From Methylocystis heyeri (GTDB lineage: Bacteria > Pseudomonadota > Alphaproteobacteria > Rhizobiales > Beijerinckiaceae), in assembly GCF_004802635.2 (NCBI RefSeq), contig NZ_CP046052.1, forward strand, positions 3,635,501 to 3,699,500: 64,000 nt of DNA. The letters are read 5' to 3'. The notes beneath the pieces were generated by a model, which was not told the DNA's origin, did not search any database, and was given only the letters and a program-made list of their open reading frames with translations. Position 1 is the first letter of the stretch; every line of letters begins with the position of its first letter. This document shows, piece after piece, positions 44,177 to 53,470 of this stretch. The translations under genes and the position numbers were made by a program.

Positions 44177-45442
44177 ATGTTCGTTCGGCGAAAAGCTCTG
44201 CATTATCTTCGATCCAGGCTCGCGCCCGACCCGCCGTCCTTGCGGATCGTGTTCTGGGACGGGCAAAGCTATGATTTTGTCGATGCGCCCAGGGCGACCA
44301 TCAGAATCTCTTCGCCGACAATCCTGAAAGCGCTCGTAAGGGGAAATTTCGAGGAGCTGGCCAGGGCCTATGTCGCTGGCGAGATCGAGGCGGAGGGGCC
44401 GATTTCGGAAGTGGTGGACGCCGGCGCGGGGCTCGCGGAAAGCCTGGAGACCCTCTCCTTCCTGGCGCGCGCCCGAGGCCTCGCGCGTTTCATTCCTTTT
44501 CCGAGATCGCGCCGGAAGGAAGCGGCCGACGCCGCCTATCACTACAATCTCTCGAATGATTTCTATCGGCTCTGGCTCGACGACAGAATGATCTACAGCT
44601 GCGCCTATTTCCGTAGCGGAAGGGAGGATATTCACACCGCTCAGTTGCAAAAGCTCGATCATGTCTGCTGCAAGCTCATGCTGCGCCCGGGCGACAGCTT
44701 CCTGGACGTCGGCTGCGGCTGGGGAGGCTTGCTGCGCTGGGCCGCGCGCTGCTACGGTGCGAGGGCGTTGGGCGTGACGGTCAGCGATCGTCAGTTCGCC
44801 TACGCCCGGGAGCAATTCAAGGCAATCGGCGCGGGCGCCGCGATCGAAGTGAGGCTCGACGACTTTCGCGACCTGAAAGGGATGCAGTTCGACAAGATCG
44901 CTTCTGTCGGCATGTATGAGCATGTGGGAGAGCGCAATCTTTCCGACTATTTTCGCACTGTATCGAAACTGCTGCGACCGGGCGGAGTCTTTCTCAACCA
45001 CGGCGTCGTGGCGGGAGCCTCCGTCGGTCGATCTTCCGGGCCGGCCGGCGGCGGCTTCATAGAGAAATATGTTTTTCCGGGAGGATCGATCTCGCCTCTC
45101 TCGCGTTTGATGGCCGAAATCCCTTCGGCCGGGCTCGAAATAATCGACGTCGAAGATCTGCGTCCACATTATGCGAGGACACTACGACTGTGGTCGCAAC
45201 GTCTCGAAGAGCGTCGCGACGAAGCGACGAGATTGATAGGACCGGAACGCTATCGCATCTGGCGCGCGTATCTCGCGGGGATGGCCTACGCTTTTGAAAG
45301 AGGCTGGCTGTCGATTGCTCAGATACTCGCCTGCAAGCCGCTGGAGGGCCATTCCGTCAGTCGCCCGTGGACGCGGGAATATCAATATGATCTCAACCCC
45401 GCTCCCCCGATGAGCGGAGACATCAGTACACACAACGATTGA
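44177..45442 (+). CDS. cfa: Cyclopropane-fatty-acyl-phospholipid synthase
   Basis: 421 residues with AAGGAGG ten bases before the ATG. The N-terminal lipid-binding region is followed by the family's YHYNLSNDFYRLWLDDRMIY, the SAM site FLDVGCGWGGLLRWAA, and GVTVSDRQFAYAREQ, VGMYEHVGERNLSDYF and FLNHG. The enzyme methylenates cis double bonds in membrane phospholipids using SAM. It lies between an AI-2E permease gene and the hopanoid-linked genes, a membrane-lipid-modification neighbourhood. Confidence 0.92.
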   Translation: MFVRRKALHYLRSRLAPDPPSLRIVFWDGQSYDFVDAPRATIRISSPTILKALVRGNFEELARAYVAGEIEAEGPISEVVDAGAGLAESLETLSFLARARGLARFIPFPRSRRKEAADAAYHYNLSNDFYRLWLDDRMIYSCAYFRSGREDIHTAQLQKLDHVCCKLMLRPGDSFLDVGCGWGGLLRWAARCYGARALGVTVSDRQFAYAREQFKAIGAGAAIEVRLDDFRDLKGMQFDKIASVGMYEHVGERNLSDYFRTVSKLLRPGGVFLNHGVVAGASVGRSSGPAGGGFIEKYVFPGGSISPLSRLMAEIPSAGLEIIDVEDLRPHYARTLRLWSQRLEERRDEATRLIGPERYRIWRAYLAGMAYAFERGWLSIAQILACKPLEGHSVSRPWTREYQYDLNPAPPMSGDISTHND

Positions 45443-45499
45443 CCGCGTTGCGTTGCGCTGCTTCCCTGATCGTTCGGATTACATGGGTCGCTTTCGCTA

Positions 45500-46210
45500 A
45501 TGAACAGCATCGAAGACATGCTTCATCGAGCTCCGGCGCCCGGCCTGCGCCATTCTCTGGCCCAACGCGCTCTCGGCGTTCTCGATCGGCGTCTGCGCGA
45601 GAGACTCGGCGTAGTCGAATATTCCGATTCATCGCGTTGCGTTTTTCGCATTCAACTGATCGCGAGCGACGAAGCCATTATGCTGGGAGACGGGACTCTC
45701 GTGCGGGCGGGCGAGCGGCTCATCGATCTTCACATCTGGAACGAACATGTTCCGTCCACGGGCGACCAGGGCCCGACCATGGGCTTCATCCGCCGCTTGA
45801 ACGGCCAGATCGATTTTTCGCTCGCCGAACTCGCGGATCATCTCGAAAAGCGCGAAGATCTGAACGATGTGAAGGCGATCCGCGGCAATCTCGTTTTCGC
45901 TTCGAGAAGCCGGATCGCGCAGCTTGCGCGAATCGCCTCCGCTTACGGCTTTGAGCATATCCCTCGCCAGGTCGCGCCTACGATCGCCGAACGCCTGCAT
46001 ATCTTCGGCGAAAATATCCTTGTTTCAATGCTCGTCTTCATGCGCAATCCGAAAACGCTGCGGCGCGATACGCTCGCGCGCGACCGCACCCGGACTTTTC
46101 TTTCGCGGCAGGCGCTGCAGCGACGATATCCGCCATCGGGCCGCTCTGGAGGCGAGAGGGAAGAGAAAACGGGAAGAGTAGGCGACGCTGCATTGCGGCG
46201 CTCGCTGTGA
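45500..46210 (+). CDS. YkoP-like domain protein upstream of hpnI
   Basis: 236 residues. The conserved block is YSDSSRCVFRIQLIASDEAI, GERLIDLHIWNEHVP and GFIRRLNGQIDFSLAELADH, which I assign to the YkoP-like domain family; the C-terminal 35 residues are low-complexity and basic. The stop overlaps the GTG start of hpnI by GTGA, so the two are translationally coupled. No enzymatic motif stands out. A role in the hopanoid glycosylation step is inferred from coupling only. Confidence 0.7.
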   Translation: MNSIEDMLHRAPAPGLRHSLAQRALGVLDRRLRERLGVVEYSDSSRCVFRIQLIASDEAIMLGDGTLVRAGERLIDLHIWNEHVPSTGDQGPTMGFIRRLNGQIDFSLAELADHLEKREDLNDVKAIRGNLVFASRSRIAQLARIASAYGFEHIPRQVAPTIAERLHIFGENILVSMLVFMRNPKTLRRDTLARDRTRTFLSRQALQRRYPPSGRSGGEREEKTGRVGDAALRRSL

Positions 46211-47376
46211 CTGCGCTGTCCAATCCGCAGATCGTGGTTCTGATCGGCGACGGCTTCGCCGCTTGCGCGATCCTCGGATGCCTTTATCTTTCCCTTGCAG
46301 CGATCATGGTGCTTCGCTTTCCAAGAGAGGAGAGCTTCGAAGAGATCGCTGCGCCGGTCACGGTGCTGAAGCCGCTGCACGGGGCGGAGCCCGGCCTGCT
46401 GCGCCGCGTCCGTTCCTGTTGCATGCAGAACTACCGCGGCGAGGTCCAGGTGGTTTGCGGCGTGCGCGATGTCGCCGATCCCGCCGCCGGCCAGATCGCG
46501 CCTATCGTCGGGGCTCAGGCCTTCGAGATCGAACTGATAGTGAACGCCGCCGAACACGGGCGAAACAGGAAAGTGTCGAACCTCGCGAACATGTTGCCGT
46601 CGGCGAGGCATGATATTCTCGTGATCGCCGACAGCGACATAGAGGTCGAGCCCGATTATCTCGCAAGAGTGGTGTCGCAACTGCATCGGCCCAATGTGGG
46701 GGCGGTGACCTGCCTTTATCATGGCGTCGCAGCCAAGGAAGGGTGGTCGGAATATGCCGCCCTCGCCATCAACGGCCATTTTCTGCCGAGCGCGATTTTC
46801 GCGGTGAGTTTCGGTCTGGCGCAACCCTGCTTCGGTTCGACCATCGCCCTTCGCAAGAGCGTGTTGCGCGGCTTCGGCGGGTTCGAGGCTTTCGCGGATC
46901 GACTCGCCGACGATTACGCCATAGGCGCCGCCGTGCGGTCGGCGGGAAAAGAGGTCTCCGTCGGCGCGTTCACCGTAGGACATATGTGTTCGATCGACAG
47001 CTTTCGCGGCTTGCTGTCGCAGGAGATGCGCGTGGCGCGCACGATCAGGAGCCTCGATCCGATCGGCTACGCCGGAACCTTCATAACCCACCCTTTCGCG
47101 CTCGCTCTGCTCAGCCTCGTTTTGGGCTGCGAATTCGGAGATCTGTTGGCTGTCCTCGCGCTGGCGTGCCGCGCTGCGCTATGCTTCGCGGTTGGATACG
47201 CATTCCGGCTGCGCCCGCAGCCCTATTGGATCATTCCCTTCAGGGATGCGCTTTCATTCGCGATCTATGCGGTAAGCTTCTTTGGCGAGATCGTAACCTG
47301 GAGAGGTTTCGACTATCGCGTGAACGCGGAAGGAAAACCGGCTCCCCACCGCGCCGCGTCGCAGCGGAAGGCGTGA
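46207..47376 (+). CDS. hpnI: Hopanoid glycosyltransferase HpnI
   Basis: 389 residues from a GTG that overlaps the previous stop. An N-terminal membrane helix leads into a GT2/GT21 ceramide-glucosyltransferase-like catalytic domain: VTVLKPLHGAEPGLLRRVRS, ILVIADSDIEVEPDYL (DxD-like), FADRLADDYAIG (catalytic Asp) and QEMRVARTIR in place of QxxRW, then two to three C-terminal helices. In Burkholderia HpnI adds N-acetylglucosamine to bacteriohopanetetrol, the first step toward glucosaminyl- and cyclitol-hopanoids. hpnK follows five bases on. Confidence 0.9.
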   Translation: MTALSNPQIVVLIGDGFAACAILGCLYLSLAAIMVLRFPREESFEEIAAPVTVLKPLHGAEPGLLRRVRSCCMQNYRGEVQVVCGVRDVADPAAGQIAPIVGAQAFEIELIVNAAEHGRNRKVSNLANMLPSARHDILVIADSDIEVEPDYLARVVSQLHRPNVGAVTCLYHGVAAKEGWSEYAALAINGHFLPSAIFAVSFGLAQPCFGSTIALRKSVLRGFGGFEAFADRLADDYAIGAAVRSAGKEVSVGAFTVGHMCSIDSFRGLLSQEMRVARTIRSLDPIGYAGTFITHPFALALLSLVLGCEFGDLLAVLALACRAALCFAVGYAFRLRPQPYWIIPFRDALSFAIYAVSFFGEIVTWRGFDYRVNAEGKPAPHRAASQRKA

Positions 47377-47380
47377 CGCG

Positions 47381-48244
47381 ATGAGGTCGGGCGCGCCGCA
47401 GGGGAGGCCTCCATGCAAGCGTCTGGCGACCACCGCCGACGACTTCGGGCTCGCCATGGAGGTCAATGAAGCCGTCGAAGCGGCGCACCGGCGCGGCTTC
47501 CTTACCGCGGCGAGCCTCATGGTGGGCGCGGCGGCGGCGCAGGACGCAATCGCAAGAGCGCGTAAATTGCCGGAACTCGCTGTGGGGCTTCATGTCGTCG
47601 CCGTCGAAGGAAAGCCGGCGCTTGCACCAAATCTCATTCCAGCCCTGGTCGACGCCACGGGAAACCTGCGGCGCGATCTCGTCCGTTTTGGCGTCGACAT
47701 CGCTCTCGGCAGAGAAACGCGCCGCCAGCTCGTGGCGGAAATAACCGCCCAGTTCGAATTATTCGAGCGTAGCGGGCTCGCCCTTTCCCATGTCGATGCG
47801 CATAAGCATTTTCTGCTTCACCCGATTGTCGCGGACATGATTCTTTCAGTGGGGTCGCGCTTCGGCATGCGCGTTCTCCGGGTTCCCTGCGAACCCCGGG
47901 CGATATTGGCGAAATGCGAGAAGCTGCCCTTCGCGCCCGCCGATTTCCTGTTCGAGGTCTGGGCGCTTGCGCTGAAGAGAAAAGCGATGCGGGCGGGTCT
48001 GCTGGTTCCGGACGCCGTTTACGGCCGGCGCTGGTCGGGCGCCTTCGACAGACGAAGGATGGCCGCGCTTATTCGAGCCATGGCGCCCGGATGGAACGAG
48101 ATCTACTGTCATCCCGCGACGAGCTCCCGTTTCGCCGGAAGCGCGGCAGGCTATGAATACGAGGCCGAACTCGATGCGCTGCTCGCTCCCGATACGGCCG
48201 GAGCGCTGGAGGAATCCGGATTCCGCCTCGCCAACCGTCGTTAG
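47381..48244 (+). CDS. hpnK: Hopanoid deacetylase HpnK
   Basis: 287 residues of the YdjC/ChbG fold: TTADDFGLAMEVNEAVEAAH near the N-terminus, VGLHVVAVEGKP, SHVDAHKHFLLHP and YCHPAT provide the metal-binding Asp/His set. HpnK removes the acetyl group left by HpnI, giving BHT-glucosamine; HpnJ, a radical SAM enzyme, then makes the cyclitol ether. No hpnJ is in the window. It is distinct from the YdjC-family gene at 12818-13582. Confidence 0.9.
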   Translation: MRSGAPQGRPPCKRLATTADDFGLAMEVNEAVEAAHRRGFLTAASLMVGAAAAQDAIARARKLPELAVGLHVVAVEGKPALAPNLIPALVDATGNLRRDLVRFGVDIALGRETRRQLVAEITAQFELFERSGLALSHVDAHKHFLLHPIVADMILSVGSRFGMRVLRVPCEPRAILAKCEKLPFAPADFLFEVWALALKRKAMRAGLLVPDAVYGRRWSGAFDRRRMAALIRAMAPGWNEIYCHPATSSRFAGSAAGYEYEAELDALLAPDTAGALEESGFRLANRR

Positions 48245-48292
48245 CCCCTCTTTGCGCAGGATCAGCCGACCGCGAAGGATCCGAACGCATTT

Positions 48293-48317
48293 GCGCAAAA
48301 GCAGCGGGCTTTTGCGC
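48293..48317. terminator. Hairpin between convergent hpnK and hpnA
   Basis: GCGCAAAAGC (48293-48302) and GCTTTTGCGC (48308-48317) form a perfect 10-bp stem with a 5-base loop, placed between the stops of two convergent genes. It could serve as a bidirectional terminator; it is also of the same sequence type as the hairpins at 17981 and 33511. Confidence 0.55.
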
Positions 48318-48334
48318 GGGGGCCGCGCTCCAAG

Positions 48335-48396
48335 GTCATTGACGCAGCATGTTCCGTTCCAAAAACCGCGTCGCATTTTTTGGGAGCATGCTCTAA
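48335..48396. repeat. Dispersed palindromic repeat, copy 2
   Basis: CATTGACGCAGCATGTTCC, then CCAAAAACCG, CGCATTTTTTGGGAGCATGC and TCTAAA, closely matching 11200-11262 on the same strand. The arms AGCATG-T and A/GCATGCT flank an A-run and a T-run. It reaches the hpnA stop codon at 48393. Confidence 0.85.
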
Positions 48397-49463
48397 AAAA
48401 TCTGGCGCGATTTCGCTTCCCTTGAGGCATTCCGCTCGAGGGATAGGCGCGCGAGGGGCGCGTCGCTCAGATAGCCGGCCGCCCGGAACCAGCCCACGGC
48501 GTCCCGCAACGCTTCGCTGTAAGGCCGCGGGCGCAGGCCGAGTTCACGCTCGGCCTTGGCGCTCGTAAAGAACATCCGCTGTCGCGCCATTCGGACTCCG
48601 GCGATGGTCGCGAGAGGTTCCCGGCGGGTAAAACATGCGAGCGCTTCGGCTCCGCAGGCGATCGGCAACGCCGAATACCACGGCATGCGGAACCACGGAC
48701 CGCGCCGGCCCGTCATCTCCGCGATATCGTGCAGCAATCTCGAAAGCAGTACATTCTGTCCGCCGAGTATATAGCGTTCGCCGATTTTGCCGCGTTCCAG
48801 CGCCGCGAGATGTCCCATCGCGGCGTCCTCGACATGCAGCAGGTTGAGGCCGGTGTCGACGAAAGCGGGGATTCGTCCAGCGGCGGCTTCGAGAACGAGG
48901 CGGCCCGTCGGAGTCGGCCGGATGTCTCGCGGTCCCACCGGCGTCGAAGGATTGACGACGACGGCGGGGAGCCCTTCATGCTCGATCATTTCGAGCACGA
49001 GACGCTCTGCTGCGATCTTGCTGCGCTTATAAGCGCCGATGGCTTGTTCCTCGTTGGCGAGGATGGACTCGTCGGCGATGTCGTCCCGCCCGCTGCGGCC
49101 CAGAGTGGCGACGCTGCTCGTATAGACGACGCGCTCTACTCCGGCGCGCATCGCTTCCTGCATGACGATCCGGGCGCCCTCGACATTCGTGACGCGGGTC
49201 TCCCGAGGCGTGAGCGCCCACAGGCGGTAATCCGCCGCGACGTGGAAAGCATAGCGCGAGCCCGCGACGGCTCTCGCCACGCTGCTTCGATCGAGCAGGT
49301 CTCCCTCGAAATAACGAACCCCGTTTTCCGGCAGTTGGTCCCGACGACTGTTCCGGCGGACGAGCGCGTTTACGACGCAACCGCGCCTGACGAGTTGGCG
49401 GAGCAGCGCCGAACCCAGGAATCCGGTTGCTCCCGTAATGAAGACCGTCGTTCCAGCGTGCAT
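48393..49463 (-). CDS. hpnA: Hopanoid-associated sugar epimerase HpnA
   Basis: 356 residues, an extended short-chain dehydrogenase: FITGATGFLGSALLRQLVRR for NAD(P) binding, AADYRLW, then VVYTSSVATLG and the catalytic YKRSK (Tyr145, Lys149). NVEGARIVMQEAM and the C-terminal ALRDAVGWFRAAGYL match the HpnA group of dihydroflavonol reductase-like epimerases found in hopanoid clusters. Its substrate has not been defined biochemically. It is convergent with hpnK; no squalene-hopene cyclase is in the window. Confidence 0.85.
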   Translation of the reverse strand: MHAGTTVFITGATGFLGSALLRQLVRRGCVVNALVRRNSRRDQLPENGVRYFEGDLLDRSSVARAVAGSRYAFHVAADYRLWALTPRETRVTNVEGARIVMQEAMRAGVERVVYTSSVATLGRSGRDDIADESILANEEQAIGAYKRSKIAAERLVLEMIEHEGLPAVVVNPSTPVGPRDIRPTPTGRLVLEAAAGRIPAFVDTGLNLLHVEDAAMGHLAALERGKIGERYILGGQNVLLSRLLHDIAEMTGRRGPWFRMPWYSALPIACGAEALACFTRREPLATIAGVRMARQRMFFTSAKAERELGLRPRPYSEALRDAVGWFRAAGYLSDAPLARLSLERNASREAKSRQIF

Positions 49464-49720
49464 CTAATCCCGCCCCAGATCATTTTTCCAAAAGGGCCGC
49501 CGCGCCAGGTCGGACGAACATAAACCCCCGTAAGAACAACATAAGGAGCCGGCGTGGAATGCCTACCTAGGAGATGTACGAGGAGTCCTGAAACCCGTAA
49601 TTCCACCTCCTCAGGCGCCGCGGAACCAACATGGCGGCGGAGCATTACAAGGCGCGGCCCTTTCTTGCGCTGCCCGCCGGGCCGACTTTCCGATTGTGCG
49701 CGGGCGAGCGGAAGATTTCC

Positions 49721-50758
49721 ATGAACACCGCAGAGTTTTCGAAGAGAGCGGCGATCTTCATCGGTCTCGCGCTAATTCCGTTCCTGGTTTGGCATCTGTT
49801 CAACGTCGTGCTGATCGCCGTCGGCGCGGTGCTGATCGCCACTTTGCTCAGCCTCGTGGCCGAGCCGTTCATAAGGTTGCGGCTGCCGAGATCCGTGGCG
49901 CTCGTCGCCTCCGGCCTCGTCGTCGCAGCGGTATTGTTCGAGGCGGCCTATTTGTTCGGGACCGGCGTCGGCTTCGAAATGCAGGAAGTGATGCGGCGCG
50001 TCGAGGAAGCCCAGCAGACCATCACGCAGTCGATGAACAATTCGCAGATCGGCAAGACCGTCCTCAGTCATCTTCAGGGACAGAATGTGCCGGTGGGGCA
50101 GTTGATCGGAGGCCTCTTCCATATCAGCGCGGCCTTTCTCGTGGCGGTCGTGGTGACGGTCTTCGCCGGCGTCTACCTCGCCGCGCAGCCGGCGCTTTAC
50201 CTGACCGGGTTCGGCAAATTGTTTCCGCCTCAGTGGCGTGAAAACGCCGATGAGACGCTGGACCATCTCGCCCAGGGCCTGCGCCTGTGGATGCTGGGAC
50301 AGCTTCTCGAAATGCTGATCATCGGCGTGCTCTCGGGCCTTGCGGTGTGGATGATCGGATTGCCTTCGCCTTTGGCGCTCGGCGTGATCGCGGGCGTCGC
50401 CGAATTCGTTCCCTATCTCGGCCCTATCGTCGCAGCGGTGCCTGCGGTGCTGGTCGCAATCACGCTCAATTCGACGGCGGTGCTGTGGACTTTGACAGCC
50501 TATGTCCTCATCCACCAGGCCGAAGGCCAGGTCGTGATGCCGATCATCCAGCGGCGCATGGTTTTCATCCCGCCTGCGCTCATGTTGATGAGCATTCTTG
50601 CGATCGGCTCCTTGTGGGGTGTTTCCGGAACGATCTTCGCCGCGCCGATTACGGTGATCCTGTTTGTGCTCGTCACCAAGCTTTACGTGCGTGATTCGCT
50701 CGGCGAGCCTGCGCCATTGCCCGGCGAGCCGGAAGCCGCGGAACAAAACATAGAGTAA
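49721..50758 (+). CDS. AI-2E family transporter
   Basis: 345 residues from the ATG at 49721, which has GGAAGA upstream and begins MNTAEFSKRAAIFIGLALIP directly before the first helix; a longer frame adds 30 residues without a role. The family signature in the C-terminal membrane half is GVAEFVPYLGPIVAAVPAVL and QAEGQVVMPIIQRRMVFIPP, then LWGVSGTIFAAP. A soluble segment with EVMRRVEEAQQTITQSMNNS lies between the two membrane halves. Paralogous to 43045-44148; substrate unknown. Confidence 0.87.
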   Translation: MNTAEFSKRAAIFIGLALIPFLVWHLFNVVLIAVGAVLIATLLSLVAEPFIRLRLPRSVALVASGLVVAAVLFEAAYLFGTGVGFEMQEVMRRVEEAQQTITQSMNNSQIGKTVLSHLQGQNVPVGQLIGGLFHISAAFLVAVVVTVFAGVYLAAQPALYLTGFGKLFPPQWRENADETLDHLAQGLRLWMLGQLLEMLIIGVLSGLAVWMIGLPSPLALGVIAGVAEFVPYLGPIVAAVPAVLVAITLNSTAVLWTLTAYVLIHQAEGQVVMPIIQRRMVFIPPALMLMSILAIGSLWGVSGTIFAAPITVILFVLVTKLYVRDSLGEPAPLPGEPEAAEQNIE

Positions 50759-50904
50759 GACCGCGAGCGGCGCCCGCCTCGCTCGAAAACGCTCCAGCGT
50801 CGGAACGGCGCAAGGGGCGAGCCAGTTGAACAACCGCGATAGGGAATGGCTGGTCTCTCCACAGGGTCGTCGCAGGGGCCGACGAAGAAACCGCAAATCG
50901 AACC

Positions 50905-51243
50905 ATGCATATGGACGATGTTCGGGACTCCTTCGGGCTCGCCGTCTGCGTAGTGTGGCTGGTCAGCGTCATCCTTCTGGCGGCATTCGGCTACGTCGCT
51001 ATTTCGGTGGCGCTGGAAACCAGCCCCGAGCGGACTCTTTTGCAGATATCCAACAGCGGCCGCCATCCGGCGCGTGCGATGAAGGAAGCGCATGCGCGCA
51101 AAGCCGCGGTCGCGAAGATCGAGAAGACGCATAGAAAGGAACCGGCCAAAACATCGCTCAAGGCCAATGAAAGCCGCAAGCAAGACAAGAAGCGCGCGAT
51201 TTCGGTTCCGCGACGGGCCAAGCCCTTCCCGGCCCAGGGCTGA
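50905..51243 (+). CDS. Small membrane-anchored basic protein
   Basis: 112 residues: one membrane helix near the N-terminus (LAVCVVWLVSVILLAAFGYV) and a long Lys/Arg/Ala-rich tail (HARKAAVAKIEKTHRKEPAK). No family recognised. A tail of this kind could bind nucleic acid or the phosphate groups of the envelope, but that is speculation. Two ATGs close together (50905 and 50911) both fit. Confidence 0.5.
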   Translation: MHMDDVRDSFGLAVCVVWLVSVILLAAFGYVAISVALETSPERTLLQISNSGRHPARAMKEAHARKAAVAKIEKTHRKEPAKTSLKANESRKQDKKRAISVPRRAKPFPAQG

Positions 51244-51336
51244 CGAGGCGACGGCGGAGCTAACTCCAAATAGCACTGGACCGGAACCTTAAAACCGGCC
51301 CAACTTTCGTTCCTTGTCGCAACGGGGGACGAAGTC

Positions 51337-52215
51337 ATGCTTCCGACTGGCGCAAAGCGGTTGCTTCGCGGATCGCCCCGGGTCGTTGTTCTCTTCGCCG
51401 TCGTCTGCGTCTTTTCGCCCGGCTCTCCGACCGTCGATCAGGACGCCGTTTCCCCGATGAAGGAAAGTTCGATCGATCCGCCCTGGCCGTTCCGCACGTC
51501 GGCGCCTGGGACGAATTCATCCTGCGCTCCGGCCGGATCTACCAACCTCCTCGATCCCCCAAGCCCTTCGCCGGACGGCGGCGATTCCTATTTCGAGCTC
51601 ATCCACCGGGAGGCCGGCGCCGCAGCCATGCCCGCAGATCTCGCATATGCGGTGGCCTTTGTGGAAAGCGGCTTCAACCCCGAAGCCTCCGGCGACGTCG
51701 GCGAGGTCGGCTTGATGCAGGTGCGGCCGCAAACCGCGGCCATGCTGGGCTTTCGGGGCACGAACCGGGAGTTGGCGACGCCTGGGGCCAATGTCCGATA
51801 TGGAGTGGCCTATCTCGCCGAGGCGTGGCGTCTCGCCGAGGGGGATCTGTGCCGGACCCTGATGAAATATCGCGCCGGCCATGGCGAAGAGCGCATGACG
51901 GCGCGGTCGGTCGAATATTGCGCTCGCGCCAAAGACTATCTCAAGCGCATCGGCTCTTCATTGGGCGCGAGGAGCCCTGTCGCCCCGGCGTCGGTTCGGC
52001 TTAATGTCGAACAGCCGCGGCGGTCGATCGAAATAAAAACCGCCGAGCGCAAATCGCCGCGGCCGACAGCGCTGCGTTTCGCCGGCCTTTCCGGATCGGA
52101 TCGTTTCTGGGCGATGCACGAAGCCCGCATCCGGGCGATGAAAGAGCGCGTCTACGCAAAGTGGCGCCAGATGGCCCATCGCCACGCCCGTGAGCGGATC
52201 GCTTCGAGGACGTAG
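51337..52215 (+). CDS. Lytic transglycosylase (SLT domain)
   Basis: 292 residues. A hydrophobic N-terminus (VVVLFAVVCVFSPG) acts as a signal or anchor, then a Pro/Ser-rich linker, and from about residue 87 the SLT fold: DLAYAVAFVESGFNPEASG with the catalytic Glu, GEVGLMQVRPQTAAMLGF, and ANVRYGVAYLAEAW. It cleaves peptidoglycan glycan strands to 1,6-anhydro ends. The C-terminal 90 residues are basic and unassigned. Confidence 0.87.
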   Translation: MLPTGAKRLLRGSPRVVVLFAVVCVFSPGSPTVDQDAVSPMKESSIDPPWPFRTSAPGTNSSCAPAGSTNLLDPPSPSPDGGDSYFELIHREAGAAAMPADLAYAVAFVESGFNPEASGDVGEVGLMQVRPQTAAMLGFRGTNRELATPGANVRYGVAYLAEAWRLAEGDLCRTLMKYRAGHGEERMTARSVEYCARAKDYLKRIGSSLGARSPVAPASVRLNVEQPRRSIEIKTAERKSPRPTALRFAGLSGSDRFWAMHEARIRAMKERVYAKWRQMAHRHARERIASRT

Positions 52216-52419
52216 CCTTTGGGCCATGCGCCGGCGCCACGGGCTCCGGGACGAAAGCCGCCAAGCTGGAAAACTCTCGAAGAACTTACAGATAGCTCTT
52301 TGCGGGCAGGCGCGCAAAAGGGCCGAGGCGGGCTTTCGAAAGAAAGCGTCGCAAGCGGGTCTCGAAGATTCCCGGCGGCGTCGGGCCCGATCCGATCACA
52401 AAGATGGACGAGGCCGGTC

Positions 52420-52896
52420 ATGTCAATGAAGTTATCAGCAGCCGCGGCGCTCGCCGCGCTTCTAGCTCTTGCCGGCGGCGCCGGCGCGCAAGAAGACAAC
52501 ATGCCTTCGTGCAATCCTTCTTCCGGGCGCGGCGCCGCGAGAATCGACTGCCTCAATCGCATAACGCGCGCCCTCAACGACCGGATAGGCGCGCTGGAGG
52601 CGCAGTTGACGAAATTCCAGCAGAACCAGCAGTCGTCCGACAACGCCCAATATCTGCGCCGATCCGATCTCGACGGCGCGCTCAACAATGCGCTCAGCGG
52701 CTATGTCAAATATAATGCGCCGATCGCGATCAATGTGCAGAGCGAACCGAGCACCAATCAATCGAATGGAAGCTGCCTCGCGGCGGATATGGTCCAGGAG
52801 GGCGTCGTCATCGACAAGCCTTGCAGCTTCGATTCCAAGTCCGAGATGAGATGGCAGCTGCTGCCGGCGATGAAGACCTCGGCCTTCAATCGTTAG
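52420..52896 (+). CDS. Small exported coiled-coil protein
   Basis: About 158 residues from ATG 52420 with a clear signal peptide (LSAAAALAALLALAGGAGA-QED). The mature part has two cysteines (PSCNPSSG, RIDCLNR), a heptad-like ALNDRIGALEAQLTKFQQNQ, and a second pair of cysteines (GSCLAADM, KPCSFDSKSEMRW). Likely periplasmic or outer-membrane-exposed. No family recognised. The frame is open upstream but unconserved. Confidence 0.6.
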   Translation: MSMKLSAAAALAALLALAGGAGAQEDNMPSCNPSSGRGAARIDCLNRITRALNDRIGALEAQLTKFQQNQQSSDNAQYLRRSDLDGALNNALSGYVKYNAPIAINVQSEPSTNQSNGSCLAADMVQEGVVIDKPCSFDSKSEMRWQLLPAMKTSAFNR

Positions 52897-52909
52897 CGGG
52901 CGCCCGGAT

Positions 52910-53467
52910 TTACGCCTCTTTGCGCGCGAAGACGATTTGCGTATCGCCATAACGGCGGTTTTCGTCCTGCAGGATTCCGGGCGGGAGATCCACTGCGACT
53001 CCCGCCGATTCCTCGATAACCACGATCGCGCCGGGCGCGAGCCAACCGCCCCCGAGCAATTCGGCGAGCGCGAGCGGGGCCAACCCCTTGCCATAAGGCG
53101 GATCGAGAAAAGCCAGCGAAAAAACCTCGCCTGCTGGCGCGGCGCCGAGCTTGGCGGCGTCCCTGCGGAAGACGCGGGTGACGCCGCCGAGGCCGAGCTT
53201 TTCGATATTTTCGCGGAGCAGCGCGCGCGCCTCGGCGCCGCTGTCCACGAACATCGCCCGGGCCGCGCCGCGGGAGAGCGCCTCGAACCCCAGCGCGCCC
53301 GTGCCCGCAAAAACGTCGATCACCGCCGCGTCTCGCGCCGGGTCGTCATAGGCGTGGGCGAGGATATCGAAAATCGACTCTCTCAACCGGTCCGAGGTCG
53401 GCCGCACATTCTGCGTTTTCGGCCCCGCCAATGCGCGCCCACGCAGGGCGCCTCCGACGATGCGCAT
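52910..53467 (-). CDS. rsmD: 16S rRNA (guanine966-N2)-methyltransferase RsmD
   Basis: 185 residues. The RsmD features are RIVGGALRGRALAGPK at the N-terminus, RPTSDRLRESIFDIL, the SAM motif VIDVFAGTGALGFEALSRGA, and the catalytic LDPPYGKGL. It methylates G966 of 16S rRNA in the 30S subunit. Its start lies four bases from the stop of the upstream pseudouridine synthase gene, so they form an rRNA-modification pair on the minus strand. Confidence 0.93.
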   Translation of the reverse strand: MRIVGGALRGRALAGPKTQNVRPTSDRLRESIFDILAHAYDDPARDAAVIDVFAGTGALGFEALSRGAARAMFVDSGAEARALLRENIEKLGLGGVTRVFRRDAAKLGAAPAGEVFSLAFLDPPYGKGLAPLALAELLGGGWLAPGAIVVIEESAGVAVDLPPGILQDENRRYGDTQIVFARKEA

Positions 53468-53470
53468 GGC

